The notes under the pieces: generated by a model
What the model was told of the DNA's origin: nothing
Databases searched by the model: none
What the model saw: only the letters and a program-made list of their open reading frames with translations
Shown: positions 17,923 to 28,372 of the stretch, piece after piece
Position numbering within the stretch: the first letter of the stretch is position 1
Layout of the letters: every line of letters starts with the position of its first letter
From: Sphingomonas pruni NBRC 15498
GTDB taxonomy: Bacteria > Pseudomonadota > Alphaproteobacteria > Sphingomonadales > Sphingomonadaceae
Assembly (NCBI RefSeq): GCF_001598455.1
Contig: NZ_BCYZ01000022.1
Span: 1-59,696, forward strand
Length of the DNA: 59,696 bases
Direction of reading: 5' to 3'
Made by a program: the position numbers and the translations under genes

Positions 17923-19158
17923 ATGGCCACTGCCCTCGCACCGCAAAAGAACCGCGCCGTCCAGGATGCGGTCCATCGCCACGACCATCTGACCAAGCAA
18001 GGCATTCTCGAACGCGCCTTCACGTTCGCGTTTCGTGGGCTGGTCTATGCGCAGATTTGGGAAGATCCCACGGTCGACATGGAAGCGCTGGCGATCCAGC
18101 CCGACAATCACGTCGTGACGATCGCGTCGGGCGGGTGCAACGCGCTCAGCTATCTGACCGCCAATCCGCGCCGGATCACCGCGGTCGACCTCAACACCGC
18201 GCATATCGCGCTCAACAAATTGAAGCTCGCGGCGGCGCGGTACCTGCCCGATTACGACGCCTTCCATCGCTTTTTCGCCGAAGCGAACACCAAGGCGAAC
18301 ATCGCGGCGTACAAGACCTATATCCGCCCGCATCTCGACGAGCCGACCCGGCATTATTGGGAAAGCCGCGACGTGACCGGCCGCCGCCGCATCGGCGGCT
18401 TCGCCAAGGGCCTGTACAAGCGCGGGCTGCTCGGCGGCTTCATCGGCGCGGCGCACATGCTGGCCCGGCTTCACGGGCTCGATCCAAAGGCGATCCTGAA
18501 GGCCAACACGATCGAAGAGCAACGCGAGATTTTCGATCGCGAATATGCGCCGTTCTTCGACAAGGCGTTCGTGCGCTGGTTGACCGATCAGCCGGCGTCG
18601 TTGTTCGGCCTCGGCATCCCGCCCGCGCAATACGAAGCGCTGGCCGGCGATGCCAAGATGGCGACCGTTCTGCGCGAGCGACTCGAAAAGCTCGCCTGCG
18701 ACTTCGACCTCAAGGACAATTACTTCGCCTGGCAGGCGTTCGGCCGCGGCTATGGCGAGGGGCCCGAGGCGCCGCTGCCGCCCTATCTCCAGGCCGACAA
18801 TTACGCCGATGTCGTCGACCGGCTCGACCGGATGGAGATCCTCCATTCGAACTATGCCGAGTTCCTCAAGCGCCAGCCCGACGCCTCGCTCGATCGCTAC
18901 ATCCTGCTCGACGCGCAGGACTGGATGACCGACGAGCAACTGACCGACCTGTGGACCGAGATCACGCGCACCGCGCGGCCGGGATCGCGCGTGCTGTTCC
19001 GCACCGCGGGCGCGCCGACCATCCTGCCGGGTCGCGTGCCCGACGCGGTGCTCGGCCGCTGGACCTATCGCGCCGAGGACTCGCTCGATTACACCCGCCG
19101 CGATCGCTCCTCGATCTATGGCGGCGTGCATCTCTACGTGCTGGGGGACGCCGCCTGA
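17923..19158 (+). CDS. btaA: BtaA: S-adenosylmethionine:diacylglycerol 3-amino-3-carboxypropyl transferase (DUF3419)
   Basis: A 411-residue DUF3419/BtaA protein, which moves the aminocarboxypropyl group of S-adenosylmethionine onto diacylglycerol, the first step to the betaine lipid DGTS. Seen are the early Y-A-Q-I-W-E-D-P motif, a Rossmann-like I-A-S-G-G-C-N-A-L-S-Y near residue 66 with the acidic V-D-L-N behind it, and R-T-A-G-A-P-T-I-L-P-G-R near the end. It is followed directly by a methyltransferase matching btaB. A PhoB-like repeat upstream suggests induction by phosphate limitation, as known for Sinorhizobium btaAB. Confidence 0.88.
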   Translation: MATALAPQKNRAVQDAVHRHDHLTKQGILERAFTFAFRGLVYAQIWEDPTVDMEALAIQPDNHVVTIASGGCNALSYLTANPRRITAVDLNTAHIALNKLKLAAARYLPDYDAFHRFFAEANTKANIAAYKTYIRPHLDEPTRHYWESRDVTGRRRIGGFAKGLYKRGLLGGFIGAAHMLARLHGLDPKAILKANTIEEQREIFDREYAPFFDKAFVRWLTDQPASLFGLGIPPAQYEALAGDAKMATVLRERLEKLACDFDLKDNYFAWQAFGRGYGEGPEAPLPPYLQADNYADVVDRLDRMEILHSNYAEFLKRQPDASLDRYILLDAQDWMTDEQLTDLWTEITRTARPGSRVLFRTAGAPTILPGRVPDAVLGRWTYRAEDSLDYTRRDRSSIYGGVHLYVLGDAA

Positions 19159-19181
19159 GCGAGCAGCCGCATGCGGCGCAT

Positions 19182-19793
19182 ATGGATGCGATCTATCGCT
19201 CCCAGCGCCACTTTTACGACCTGACCCGAAAATATTACCTGCTGGGACGCGACGCGCTGATCGAGGGCCTCGCGCCCCCGCCGGGCGGCAGCGTGCTGGA
19301 GGCGGGATGCGGCACCGGGCGCAACCTCATCGTCGCGGCGCGGCGTTGGCCCGACGCGCATTATTACGGCGTGGACATCTCCGAAGCGATGCTCGAGACC
19401 GCACGCGCCAATGTCGCAAAGGCGGGATTGAGCGATAGCATTACCTTCGCGCAGGGCGACGCGACCGCGTTCGACGCGCAGGCGATGTTCGGTCGCGATG
19501 AGTTCGACCGAGTGTTCCAATCCTATACCTTGTCGATGATCCCCGACTGGACGGGAGCGATCCGCGAAGCGGCCCGCAAGCTCGCGCCGGGCGGAAGGCT
19601 CGACATCGTCGATTTCGGGCAGCAGGAGCGCCTGCCGCGCTGGTTCCGCGCGATGCTGTTCGCTTGGCTGGCGAAGTTCGACGTCACGCCGCGGGCCGAT
19701 CTGTTCGAGGTGGTGGACAAGATCGGGCTGAACGCGCAACACCGCGTGCTGTATCGTGGCTATGCCTGGAGCGCGCGCCTCTCTCGTGACTAA
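19182..19793 (+). CDS. btaB: BtaB-like SAM-dependent N-methyltransferase
   Basis: A 203-residue class I methyltransferase with motif I E-A-G-C-G-T-G-R-N near residue 44, the acidic V-D-I-S-E-A-M after the next strand and a late D-F-G-Q-Q-E segment. Position directly behind btaA indicates the three-step N-methylation that completes DGTS. The start at ATG 19182 is the first usable one in frame, 23 bp after btaA; a CTG at 19155 overlapping the btaA stop is possible. The upstream open frame inside btaA is a shadow. Confidence 0.85.
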   Translation: MDAIYRSQRHFYDLTRKYYLLGRDALIEGLAPPPGGSVLEAGCGTGRNLIVAARRWPDAHYYGVDISEAMLETARANVAKAGLSDSITFAQGDATAFDAQAMFGRDEFDRVFQSYTLSMIPDWTGAIREAARKLAPGGRLDIVDFGQQERLPRWFRAMLFAWLAKFDVTPRADLFEVVDKIGLNAQHRVLYRGYAWSARLSRD

Positions 19794-20520
19794 GACTACC
19801 AAATCCGACCAGCCAGTTATCGTTCTCGTCCGTCCGCAGCTTGGTGAGAATATCGGCAAGGCGGCGCGCGCCATGCTCAATTTCGGGCTGACCGAGATGC
19901 GCCTGGTCGCGCCGCGGGACGGCTGGCCCAACCCGCAAGCGGGGCCGGCGGCATCAGGCGCCGACGTGGTGCTCGAACGCGCGCGGGTGTTCGACAGCGT
20001 GGCCGACGCCGTCGCCGATTGCCCGCACGTCTACGCCACCACCGTCCGTAAGCGAGGCGTCACCAAGCCGGTAGTGACCCCCGAGGCCGCGGCCCGCGAG
20101 ATCCACGGCCAGCCCGGCCGCTCGGCGATCCTGTTCGGCCCCGAACGCTCCGGCCTGGAAACCGACGACGTCGCCGTGGCGCGCACGATCGTCACGGTGC
20201 CGATCAACCCCGAATTCGGCAGCCTCAATCTCGCCCAGGCGGTGATCCTCGTCGCCTATGAATGGTCAAAGGGGGTCGCGCTTGCCCAGCCGACTGATAC
20301 CGATCTGCCGCTCCCGGCACCTCAAGAAGAATTGGACGGCATGATCGGCCAACTCGATGCGATGCTGGAAGTTGCCGGCTTCTATTTCCCGCCCGGCCGC
20401 GTGCCGACCACGAAACGAACTCTGCGCACGCTACTGACGAAGCCCGGCTGGTCGAGCCAGGAAATACGTACATTGCGCGGCGTCCTGTCGGCACTTTCCA
20501 ATCCGCGTCAGCGAGGCTGA
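19786..20520 (+). CDS. trmJ: TrmJ-like tRNA 2'-O-methyltransferase (SPOUT family)
   Basis: A 244-residue SPOUT methyltransferase, expected to methylate the ribose of tRNA position 32. The knot motifs are visible: L-V-R-P-Q-L-G-E-N-I-G-K-A-A-R-A-M at the start, F-G-P-E-R-S-G-L in the middle and S-L-N-L-A-Q-A-V near residue 146, with a C-terminal helical extension typical of TrmJ. GTG at 19786 overlaps btaB by 8 bp and is preferred; ATG 19756 would read further into btaB. Confidence 0.88.
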   Translation: MTKTTKSDQPVIVLVRPQLGENIGKAARAMLNFGLTEMRLVAPRDGWPNPQAGPAASGADVVLERARVFDSVADAVADCPHVYATTVRKRGVTKPVVTPEAAAREIHGQPGRSAILFGPERSGLETDDVAVARTIVTVPINPEFGSLNLAQAVILVAYEWSKGVALAQPTDTDLPLPAPQEELDGMIGQLDAMLEVAGFYFPPGRVPTTKRTLRTLLTKPGWSSQEIRTLRGVLSALSNPRQRG

Positions 20521-20588
20521 CGTTTTAGTCTTCCGTTACTGTCAAGGAAACGATAAGCAGCCGGCAATCCAAAATTGTGGAGTTACTG

Positions 20589-20855
20589 ATGCGTTTCAAC
20601 ACGATGGCGTTCGTTGCCGCTATCTCTCTCGCCGCTCCCGCGTTCGCCCAGACCGCGCCAGCCACCGATTCGGCAGCGCCGAAACCGGTCAAGGAAAAGA
20701 AGGTGTGTCGTCGTGAAACGACGACCGGCTCCATCATCGGCGCCCGGTCCACCTGCCATACCAGAAGCGAATGGGCAGCAATCGATGCCGCGAACGCGCG
20801 GAGCACCGACGACATGCTGTCGCATCCGAACAACCGTGCCGCGAGTCCCCGCTAA
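20589..20855 (+). CDS. Small secreted protein with conserved Cys pair
   Basis: An 88-residue protein with a signal peptide (about residues 1-19, cleavage after A-F-A). The mature part has K-K-V-C-R-R-E-T-T-T-G-S and T-C-H-T-R-S-E-W-A-A-I-D, a two-cysteine pattern I recognise as common in small periplasmic proteins of sphingomonads; the cysteines probably form a disulfide. Function unknown. GGAG seven bases before the ATG supports this start over the ATG at 20577. Confidence 0.75.
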   Translation: MRFNTMAFVAAISLAAPAFAQTAPATDSAAPKPVKEKKVCRRETTTGSIIGARSTCHTRSEWAAIDAANARSTDDMLSHPNNRAASPR

Positions 20856-20967
20856 GGCTTGACACGATCAGGCGCCTCTGCGAGAGGCGCGCCCTTCGCA
20901 AACGGCCCCGCACTTCCGGTGAAGCGGTGGCCCTGCCGATCTCCTGATCTCAGCAGAGCGATGACCG

Positions 20968-21000
20968 GAATTAGCGCCGCCTTCGGGCGGCGTCGTTGTT
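20968..21000 (+). promoter_or_regulatory. GC hairpin with T-rich tail in the rpsD leader
   Basis: GCCGCC-ttc-GGGCGGC is followed by GTCGTTGTTGG, about 25 bases before the rpsD start. This resembles the hairpin in front of rpmG and could be a leader attenuator or an S4-binding structure. A second hairpin (GCGCCTCT-gcg-AGAGGCGC) lies near 20872. Confidence 0.35.
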
Positions 21001-21021
21001 GGCAATTGCAAAGGAATATTT

Positions 21022-21636
21022 ATGTCGAAGCGCTCCAGCGCCAAGCACAAGCTCGACCGCCGGATGGGCGAGAACATCTGGGGTCGTCCCAAGTCCCCGG
21101 TGAACAAGCGCGAATACGGTCCCGGCCAGCACGGCCAGCGCCGCAAGGGCAAGATGTCGGACTTCGGCATCCAGCTGCGCGCCAAGCAGAAGCTCAAGGG
21201 CTATTACGGTGACGTCACCGAGAAGCAGTTCCGGCATTGCTATCACGAGGCCGCCCGGATGAAGGGCGATACCTCGCAGAACCTGATCGGCCTGCTCGAA
21301 CAGCGTCTCGACATGATCGTCTATCGCGCCAAGTTCGCGCCGACGATCTTCGCCGCGCGGCAGCTGGTCAGCCATGGCCACATCCGCGTCAACGGCGTGA
21401 AGTGCAACATCGCGTCGCGCCGCTGTTTCGTCGGTGACGAGATCACGCTGGGCACCAAGGCCAAGGACATGGCGCTGGTGATGGAAGCGCAGCAGCTCGC
21501 CGAGCGCGACATCCCCGATTACGTTTCGCCGGACGGCAATGCCAAGGTGACCTTCACCCGCGTGCCGACGCTCGACGAGGTGCCCTATCCGGTGAAGATG
21601 GAACCGAACCTGGTCGTCGAATTCTATTCGCGCTGA
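21022..21636 (+). CDS. rpsD: 30S ribosomal protein S4
   Basis: A 204-residue primary 16S rRNA-binding protein. It begins [16 protein letters not shown], the alphaproteobacterial form without zinc cysteines, and contains the S4 RNA-binding domain near residues 95-155 (V-Y-R-A-K-F-A-P-T...[13 protein letters not shown]). It is monocistronic here, with a leader hairpin and its own terminator. Confidence 0.97.
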   Translation: MSKRSSAKHKLDRRMGENIWGRPKSPVNKREYGPGQHGQRRKGKMSDFGIQLRAKQKLKGYYGDVTEKQFRHCYHEAARMKGDTSQNLIGLLEQRLDMIVYRAKFAPTIFAARQLVSHGHIRVNGVKCNIASRRCFVGDEITLGTKAKDMALVMEAQQLAERDIPDYVSPDGNAKVTFTRVPTLDEVPYPVKMEPNLVVEFYSR

Positions 21637-21660
21637 TCAACCGACATCGTCGATATCCGA

Positions 21661-21691
21661 AAGGGCGGTCCCTATGGGGCCGCCCTTTTGC
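21661..21691 (+). terminator. Intrinsic terminator after rpsD
   Basis: AAGGGCGG pairs with CCGCCCTT across a short loop and runs into TTTTGCG, 25 bases after the stop. Confidence 0.85.
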
Positions 21692-21799
21692 GTTGACGGA
21701 TAAACATTCTAGAGACGTCTGAAGCTCCGCCGCGAGGTCGAGATCCCCGACCTACCAGCTGGTCGCGAAACGGACGAACCTGGCAGGCACTGGGGAAAT

Positions 21800-22846
21800 G
21801 TGATCGATATCCTGCAACGATACCCGAATGTCGCGGGCGAGCCGCTCGCGATGGCGATGTTGTGCCAGACGCTCAAGACGAAGGGACTGGCCGGCGACGC
21901 TTATGCGCTGGGACTGGCCGCGGTGGCGGCGGCGCCCGGCGATACCGATGTGCGCGATCTGGTCCGCGCGGCGCTATCCGCGGGCGTGCCGCATTGGCAC
22001 GCACCGATGCTGCGCGACGGGCCGCGCAACGCTTGTTATTCCCAGGCGATCGCCCGGCTGGTGACCCCGGGAATGCGGGTATTGGAGATCGGCACGGGAG
22101 CCGGACTGCTGTCGCTGCTAGCCGCCCGGGCCGGCGCCCAGGTCATCACTTGCGAAGCCAATCCGGTGATCGCGGCGGCGGCGCGCGAGATCGCGCACCG
22201 CAATGGCTTGGCCGATCGCATCACCGTCATTTCCAAATATTCGACCGAGCTGGAAATGGGTCAGGATCTGGCGGAGCCCGCCGACCTGTTGATGTCCGAA
22301 TTGTTCGACGACGCGCTGTTCGGCGATGACATCGTCCAGGTCATGGCGGATGCACGCGGGCGGCTGGTCCGGCCCGACGCGCCGATCCTGCCACCGCGCG
22401 CCGAATTGCGGTGCGCGCTCGTCGCGCTCGACCACCCCGCCGAATGGCCGCTCGGCATGGTGGAAGGTTTCGACATGTCGCCCTTCAACCTGCTTGCCGC
22501 GCCTTCCCCGGCAGTGTTGCGCGCGCGCAGCGATGGAGCCACCCGCCGGTCGTCTCCCACCAGCCTACTCGCCATGGACTTTGAGGCACCCACGTTCGGG
22601 CCGACTCAAGAGACTGCAGTGCTGATCTCCGATGGCGGCGTGATCCATGGCGTAACACAGTGGCTGCGGGTCGATTTCGGCGCGGGGGTGACGTTCGAAA
22701 ACAGCCCGTTCGACGAGTCGCGGTCGCATTGGGGGGCGCCGATCCATCCGCTGTCCGAACCGATCGAGACAGTGGCGGGCGACGCGATCGAGGTGACCGC
22801 GCGGCTGGTGTCGGCGCAATTGCTGATCAGCGCGCGACGCGCCTGA
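21800..22846 (+). CDS. PRMT7-like protein arginine methyltransferase homologue
   Basis: A 348-residue protein. An N-terminal helical, TPR-like part (about 1-60) is followed by H-W-H-A-P-M-L-R-D-G-P-R-N near residue 56, the SAM motif V-L-E-I-G-T-G-A-G-L-L-S near 95, an acidic C-E-A-N, then M-S-E-L-F-D-D-A-L-F-G-D-D near 160, which fits the double-E loop of PRMT7 (first acid Glu, second acid nine residues on is Asp), and S-H-W-G near 313 in place of the THW loop. Arginine methylation of a protein or small molecule is likely but unproven. It stands alone, convergent with an S9 peptidase. Confidence 0.75.
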   Translation: MIDILQRYPNVAGEPLAMAMLCQTLKTKGLAGDAYALGLAAVAAAPGDTDVRDLVRAALSAGVPHWHAPMLRDGPRNACYSQAIARLVTPGMRVLEIGTGAGLLSLLAARAGAQVITCEANPVIAAAAREIAHRNGLADRITVISKYSTELEMGQDLAEPADLLMSELFDDALFGDDIVQVMADARGRLVRPDAPILPPRAELRCALVALDHPAEWPLGMVEGFDMSPFNLLAAPSPAVLRARSDGATRRSSPTSLLAMDFEAPTFGPTQETAVLISDGGVIHGVTQWLRVDFGAGVTFENSPFDESRSHWGAPIHPLSEPIETVAGDAIEVTARLVSAQLLISARRA

Positions 22847-22858
22847 TCGTCTCGGGCC

Positions 22859-24844
22859 TTACAGCCCCATCGCGCTGCGCAGGAAGGCATCGGCCTTGCC
22901 CAGCATCTGCGCGCGCGCCGTATCGTCGTCGAGCTGGTGGTCGAGGCCCTTGAACTCGACCAATTCGACCTTGCCGCCGGCGCTCTTGATCTTGTCGGCC
23001 ATCAATCGCGATTCGCCGATCCGGACATTGGTGTCGATGTCGCCGTGGAACAGCAGCACCGGCGCCTTGATCTTGCCCGCGTTGCGTGCCGGCGACCCCT
23101 CGGCAACCCACGGCCCGTGGCCGATGAGCGCATCGACTTGAGGAAAGTTCGTGAAATTGCGCGCCTCGTTCCGCAGCGTGTCGAGATCGGTGACCGGCGC
23201 GATGGCCACGATCGCCTTGAACAGATCGGGGTCGAGGACCGACGACTGTAACGCCGCATAGCCGCCATAGGACCAGCCGACGATGGCGAGCTTCTTCGGA
23301 TCGGCGACGCCCGATTTCACCAGCCAGCGGCCGGCGTCGTTGACGTCGCCGATCGAGGTCCGCCACGATTGGAAGCCGTTCTTCTCGTACCAGGCGTCGC
23401 CATAGCCGGTCGATCCACGGAAATTGGGCTGGATAACGGCATAGCCGCGCGCCGCGAAATATTGCGAGAGCCAGTCGAAGCCCCATTCGTCGCGCGCGCC
23501 CGGACCGCCATGTGGCATCACGATCGCCGGCAGATTCTTACCGTCGCTTCCCGCCGGCAGCGTCAGATAGGCAGGAATATTGGTGCCGTCGGCAGCCTGG
23601 TAGGTGACCGGCTTGACCGTTGCGAGCTTGAGGCCATCGAGACCCGGCCGTGACGCCAGAACTTCCGCCATCGACCGCGTCTTTTTGTCGAACAGATAAT
23701 AACGTCCGGGATCGACGTCGCTATAGGCGAACAGCAGCAATTTGCTCTCGTCCGCGCTGGCGTCGATGAAGGTGATGATTTTGCCCGGCAAAGCCTTGCC
23801 AAGCGCCGCGCGCAACGTCTTCAGTGCCGGGTCGAAGAACTCCGCCTCGCGGCGATCCGTGACGAAGGTCGCGCCGACGACGCGGTTCTGCCGGCCCACT
23901 TCGACCAAGTCGTCGATATCGACGTCCGCCCGCGACAGGACGAGCTTCTTGGTCAGGCTGCCGTCGAGGGCGATACTGTAGAGCGCGGTATGGCCGGTCT
24001 GGTTCTCGAAACCATAAACGACATTGAGCGCGGGATCGACGGCATAAGGTACGAAGCCCGCCGTTTGCCCGGCGACGACCGTTACCGTGGTCAGCGGCTT
24101 CCACGCGCGGCTATCGGCGGTGCGGTAGGAATAGATTATCTTGCCCGAATCATAGCCTGTGCCGGTTTTGGGCTGGAGGCCGATGATGCGTACATTCCCT
24201 CGGCCATCGCTGATATAATCGACGGCACTTTCTCGCGCCGGCTCGATCTGTTTGCGTGATAGCGAACGGGTATCGATCAGTTCGACACCCAATCCTGACT
24301 GGCTTTCTGCAATATGCGTCCCGGTAGAGACTTCGGGAACGAACAAGCGGGTCATCAGCGCCGATCCATCACCTCGAGCGCCCCAATCGATCAACGAGCC
24401 GCCATTCTGCATGAGCCCCAGGGCCCGATCGCTGGTCCGCGCGCTCAGCATCTTGAGGTTCTTTCCGTCGGCATCGATTGCGACGATCCGCGAAAAACCG
24501 AGGCGCTCACCATCCACATCGCTGGTGATGGATATGCGGCAGATCAGCCGCGTGTCGGTAGACCAGTGGCAATCACCGAGCTTATCCGGATTGCCGCTGG
24601 ATGTAAGGATTGTCTTCAGCTCGCCGCCATTGACCATGTCCCCGATCATCAGTGCCGAGCCATGGCCTTTGGTGGGCTGGATGATCGCCGCCTTCGTGCC
24701 GTCCGGCGACAGGCTAATCTGTCGTACGGCTTCGCGCGCACCGAACGCCTCGGCAAGATTGTTGCCGGGCTTGGCGGGGACATCCTGTGCCGCCACGGCG
24801 AGCGGCGTCAGGCCAAAGGCCAATGCCAGGCACAATTTACGCAT
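22859..24844 (-). CDS. S9-family (prolyl oligopeptidase/acylaminoacyl-type) secreted peptidase
   Basis: A 661-residue serine peptidase with signal peptide (about residues 1-18). A beta-propeller fills the first 400 residues; the alpha/beta hydrolase domain carries the nucleophile in G-W-S-Y-G-G-Y-A-A, the Asp in F-H-G-D-I-D-T-N-V-R and the His in G-L-D-H-Q. Export implies periplasmic oligopeptide breakdown. The ATG at 24844 starts the signal peptide; the longer frame upstream is not credible. It is divergent from the M28 peptidase gene, and the 219-bp gap shows no clear operator. Confidence 0.92.
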   Translation of the reverse strand: MRKLCLALAFGLTPLAVAAQDVPAKPGNNLAEAFGAREAVRQISLSPDGTKAAIIQPTKGHGSALMIGDMVNGGELKTILTSSGNPDKLGDCHWSTDTRLICRISITSDVDGERLGFSRIVAIDADGKNLKMLSARTSDRALGLMQNGGSLIDWGARGDGSALMTRLFVPEVSTGTHIAESQSGLGVELIDTRSLSRKQIEPARESAVDYISDGRGNVRIIGLQPKTGTGYDSGKIIYSYRTADSRAWKPLTTVTVVAGQTAGFVPYAVDPALNVVYGFENQTGHTALYSIALDGSLTKKLVLSRADVDIDDLVEVGRQNRVVGATFVTDRREAEFFDPALKTLRAALGKALPGKIITFIDASADESKLLLFAYSDVDPGRYYLFDKKTRSMAEVLASRPGLDGLKLATVKPVTYQAADGTNIPAYLTLPAGSDGKNLPAIVMPHGGPGARDEWGFDWLSQYFAARGYAVIQPNFRGSTGYGDAWYEKNGFQSWRTSIGDVNDAGRWLVKSGVADPKKLAIVGWSYGGYAALQSSVLDPDLFKAIVAIAPVTDLDTLRNEARNFTNFPQVDALIGHGPWVAEGSPARNAGKIKAPVLLFHGDIDTNVRIGESRLMADKIKSAGGKVELVEFKGLDHQLDDDTARAQMLGKADAFLRSAMGL

Positions 24845-25063
24845 AAGTCTCCCCTTCGTCCCCATTGTAACAATGGATAAACGCGACGCACGACTAAGCA
24901 AGGGAGGGCGCCGTACACAGGGGCCTTTCGCATCATATTGGATCGAATAGTTTCGACTGACTTAGTGGGCATCGTGCCGGGCCGTGGCGCTCGGCCGGAC
25001 GTCCAGCTTGCGCCGCTCGCGAGGCGCTGCCAGACAGCGGCCATTCCAAACGAAAGGTCGCCG

Positions 25064-26703
<1,640 letters not shown>

Positions 26704-26707
<4 letters not shown>

Positions 26708-27681
26708 TCAAGCTCGCCCCTCCCAAGCCCGAATGGGCGCCGCACAAGGCCGTATGGATCGGATTCCCCAGCCATCCTGAATTGTGGGAGCTGGATCTTG
26801 AGCCCGCGCGCGACGAGGTGACTGCCTTCGCGCGCGCCGTCCATGCCGACGGCAAAGGCGAACAAGTGCTGCTGGTCGCCGCCGACGAGGAAGCGGCCGC
26901 GGCGGCGCGCAAGCGCGCCGGCGACATCGCCAGGATCGTGATCGAGCCGTTCGGCGATATCTGGCTGCGCGACACCGGGCCGATCATCCGCGGCGACGGC
27001 GTGGCGGCCGATTTTCAATTCAACGGCTGGGGCGGCAAATATGACTTGCCGGGCGACGACGATATCGGCGCCCGGCTGGCCGAGGCGCGCGGCAAGACGG
27101 TCGAGACGTTCACCTGGGTGCTCGAGGGCGGCGCTATCGACGGCGATGGCGAGGGGTTGGTGGTGACCACCGAGCAATGCCTGCTCAACCGCAACCGCAA
27201 CGGGTCGATGTCGCGCGGCGAGATCGAGGAACTGCTCCGTCGCGACCTAGGCTATACCGAGGTACTGTGGCTCGGCGACGGCCTGCTCAATGACCATACC
27301 GACGGGCATGTCGACAATCTCGCGCGGTTCGTCGGCACGCGGCGGCTGGCGATTCCCGAAGCGAGCGAGAACGATCCCAATTGGCAGGTCTATCAACGCG
27401 CCACCGCACGCGCGCTCCAGCATGGCGATATCGAGGTAGTGCCGATCCCGTCGCCCGGCCGCGTGCTCCGCGACGACGAGATCATCCCGGCCAGCTACAT
27501 GAACTTCTATATCGGCAATGCCAGCGTGGTGGTGCCGCTCTACGGTACGGAGAATGACGAGACGGCGGTCGCCTCGATCGGCGCGCTATTCCCGGGGCGC
27601 AAGACCGTCGGCCTGCGCGCCGACCACATCCTGACCGGCGGCGGCAGTTTTCACTGCATCTCGCAGCAGATCCCCAGTTAG
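26704..27681 (+). CDS. aguA: Agmatine deiminase
   Basis: A 325-residue peptidyl-arginine-deiminase-fold enzyme that turns agmatine into N-carbamoylputrescine for putrescine synthesis. Landmarks are W-L-R-D-T-G-P, F-N-G-W-G-G-K, E-G-G-A-I-D, N-D-H-T-D-G-H-V-D-N and the catalytic Cys in G-G-S-F-H-C-I near the C-terminus. It is translationally coupled to the M28 peptidase. The amidohydrolase for the next step (AguB) is not in the window. Confidence 0.94.
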
Positions 27682-27682
27682 C

Positions 27683-27754
27683 GTCACCCCAGCGAAAGCT
27701 GGATCTCTTGCGAGGAAAGATGGCAAGAGATCCCAGCTTTCGCTGGGATGACGG
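27683..27754. repeat. Pair of inverted extragenic palindromes (CCCAGCGAAAGCTGG type)
   Basis: Two head-to-head copies of the CAGCGAAAGCTG palindrome, separated by about 30 bp with AGATC/GATCT-like arms, fill the gap between the convergent agmatine deiminase and LON-domain genes and can form one large hairpin, which may end both transcripts. Confidence 0.75.
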
Positions 27755-27757
27755 GCG

Positions 27758-28372
27758 TTATTGCAGCGTCACCCGATCTTCGCCGTCGTGGCGGCCGAAG
27801 AACTGCATCAATTGCACGGTCAGTTCGGCGCGCGCGGCAAGGTCGCTCGCCTCGAGCAGCGCCTGTTTCGCCGCGGCGTCGAACGGGGCGATCTGGGCGA
27901 TGCCGTTGACCAGCGCCTCGTCATCGAGGCGCGCGACCGAATCCCAGTCAACCGCATAGCCCTGCGCATCGGCGAATCGGCGCGATTCGGTTTCCAGCGC
28001 GGCGCGATGGCCGAGTGACAGCGTTTCCGGCTCGTCGGGGATCGAGATCAATTCTGCTTCGACCTGGCGGAATGGCGTACTGACGTCCAGTTCGCGCGCG
28101 ACCCGGAAAAGCGACGTCCCTTCGAGCACGATATTGTAGCGGCCGTCGTCGAGCGCCTCGACCTCGGCGATACGGCCCACGCAGCCCAGGTCGAACAATG
28201 GCGGCGGGTCGCCGTCGCCGCGCGGCTGGATCATCCCGATGCGGCGGTCGCGCGCCATCGCGTCCGACACCATTGCGCAATAACGCGGCTCGAAGATGTG
28301 CAGCGGCAGATGCATCCGCGGAAACAGCAACGCCCCCGCGAGCGGAAAGATCGAGAGCCGCGTCGTCGTCAC
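27758..28372 (-). CDS. LON N-terminal (substrate-binding) domain protein
   Basis: A 204-residue protein consisting of the Lon substrate-binding domain alone, with the hallmark I-F-P-L-A-G-A-L-L-F-P-R-M-H-L-P-L-H-I-F-E-P-R-Y. No ATPase or protease domain is present. Role unknown; stand-alone LON domains are common in alphaproteobacteria next to a thioredoxin-TPR gene, as here. The GTG start overlaps the stop of the thioredoxin gene as GTGA, showing translational coupling. Confidence 0.9.
   Translation of the reverse strand: MTTTRLSIFPLAGALLFPRMHLPLHIFEPRYCAMVSDAMARDRRIGMIQPRGDGDPPPLFDLGCVGRIAEVEALDDGRYNIVLEGTSLFRVARELDVSTPFRQVEAELISIPDEPETLSLGHRAALETESRRFADAQGYAVDWDSVARLDDEALVNGIAQIAPFDAAAKQALLEASDLAARAELTVQLMQFFGRHDGEDRVTLQ

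Noticed and set aside
17908..19131. Minus-strand open frame of 407 codons
   Set aside because: Antisense shadow of btaA, which has clear family motifs on the plus strand.
18057..19181. Long N-terminal extension of the btaB frame
   Set aside because: It lies entirely inside btaA in another frame and has shadow composition; the methyltransferase fold begins after ATG 19182.
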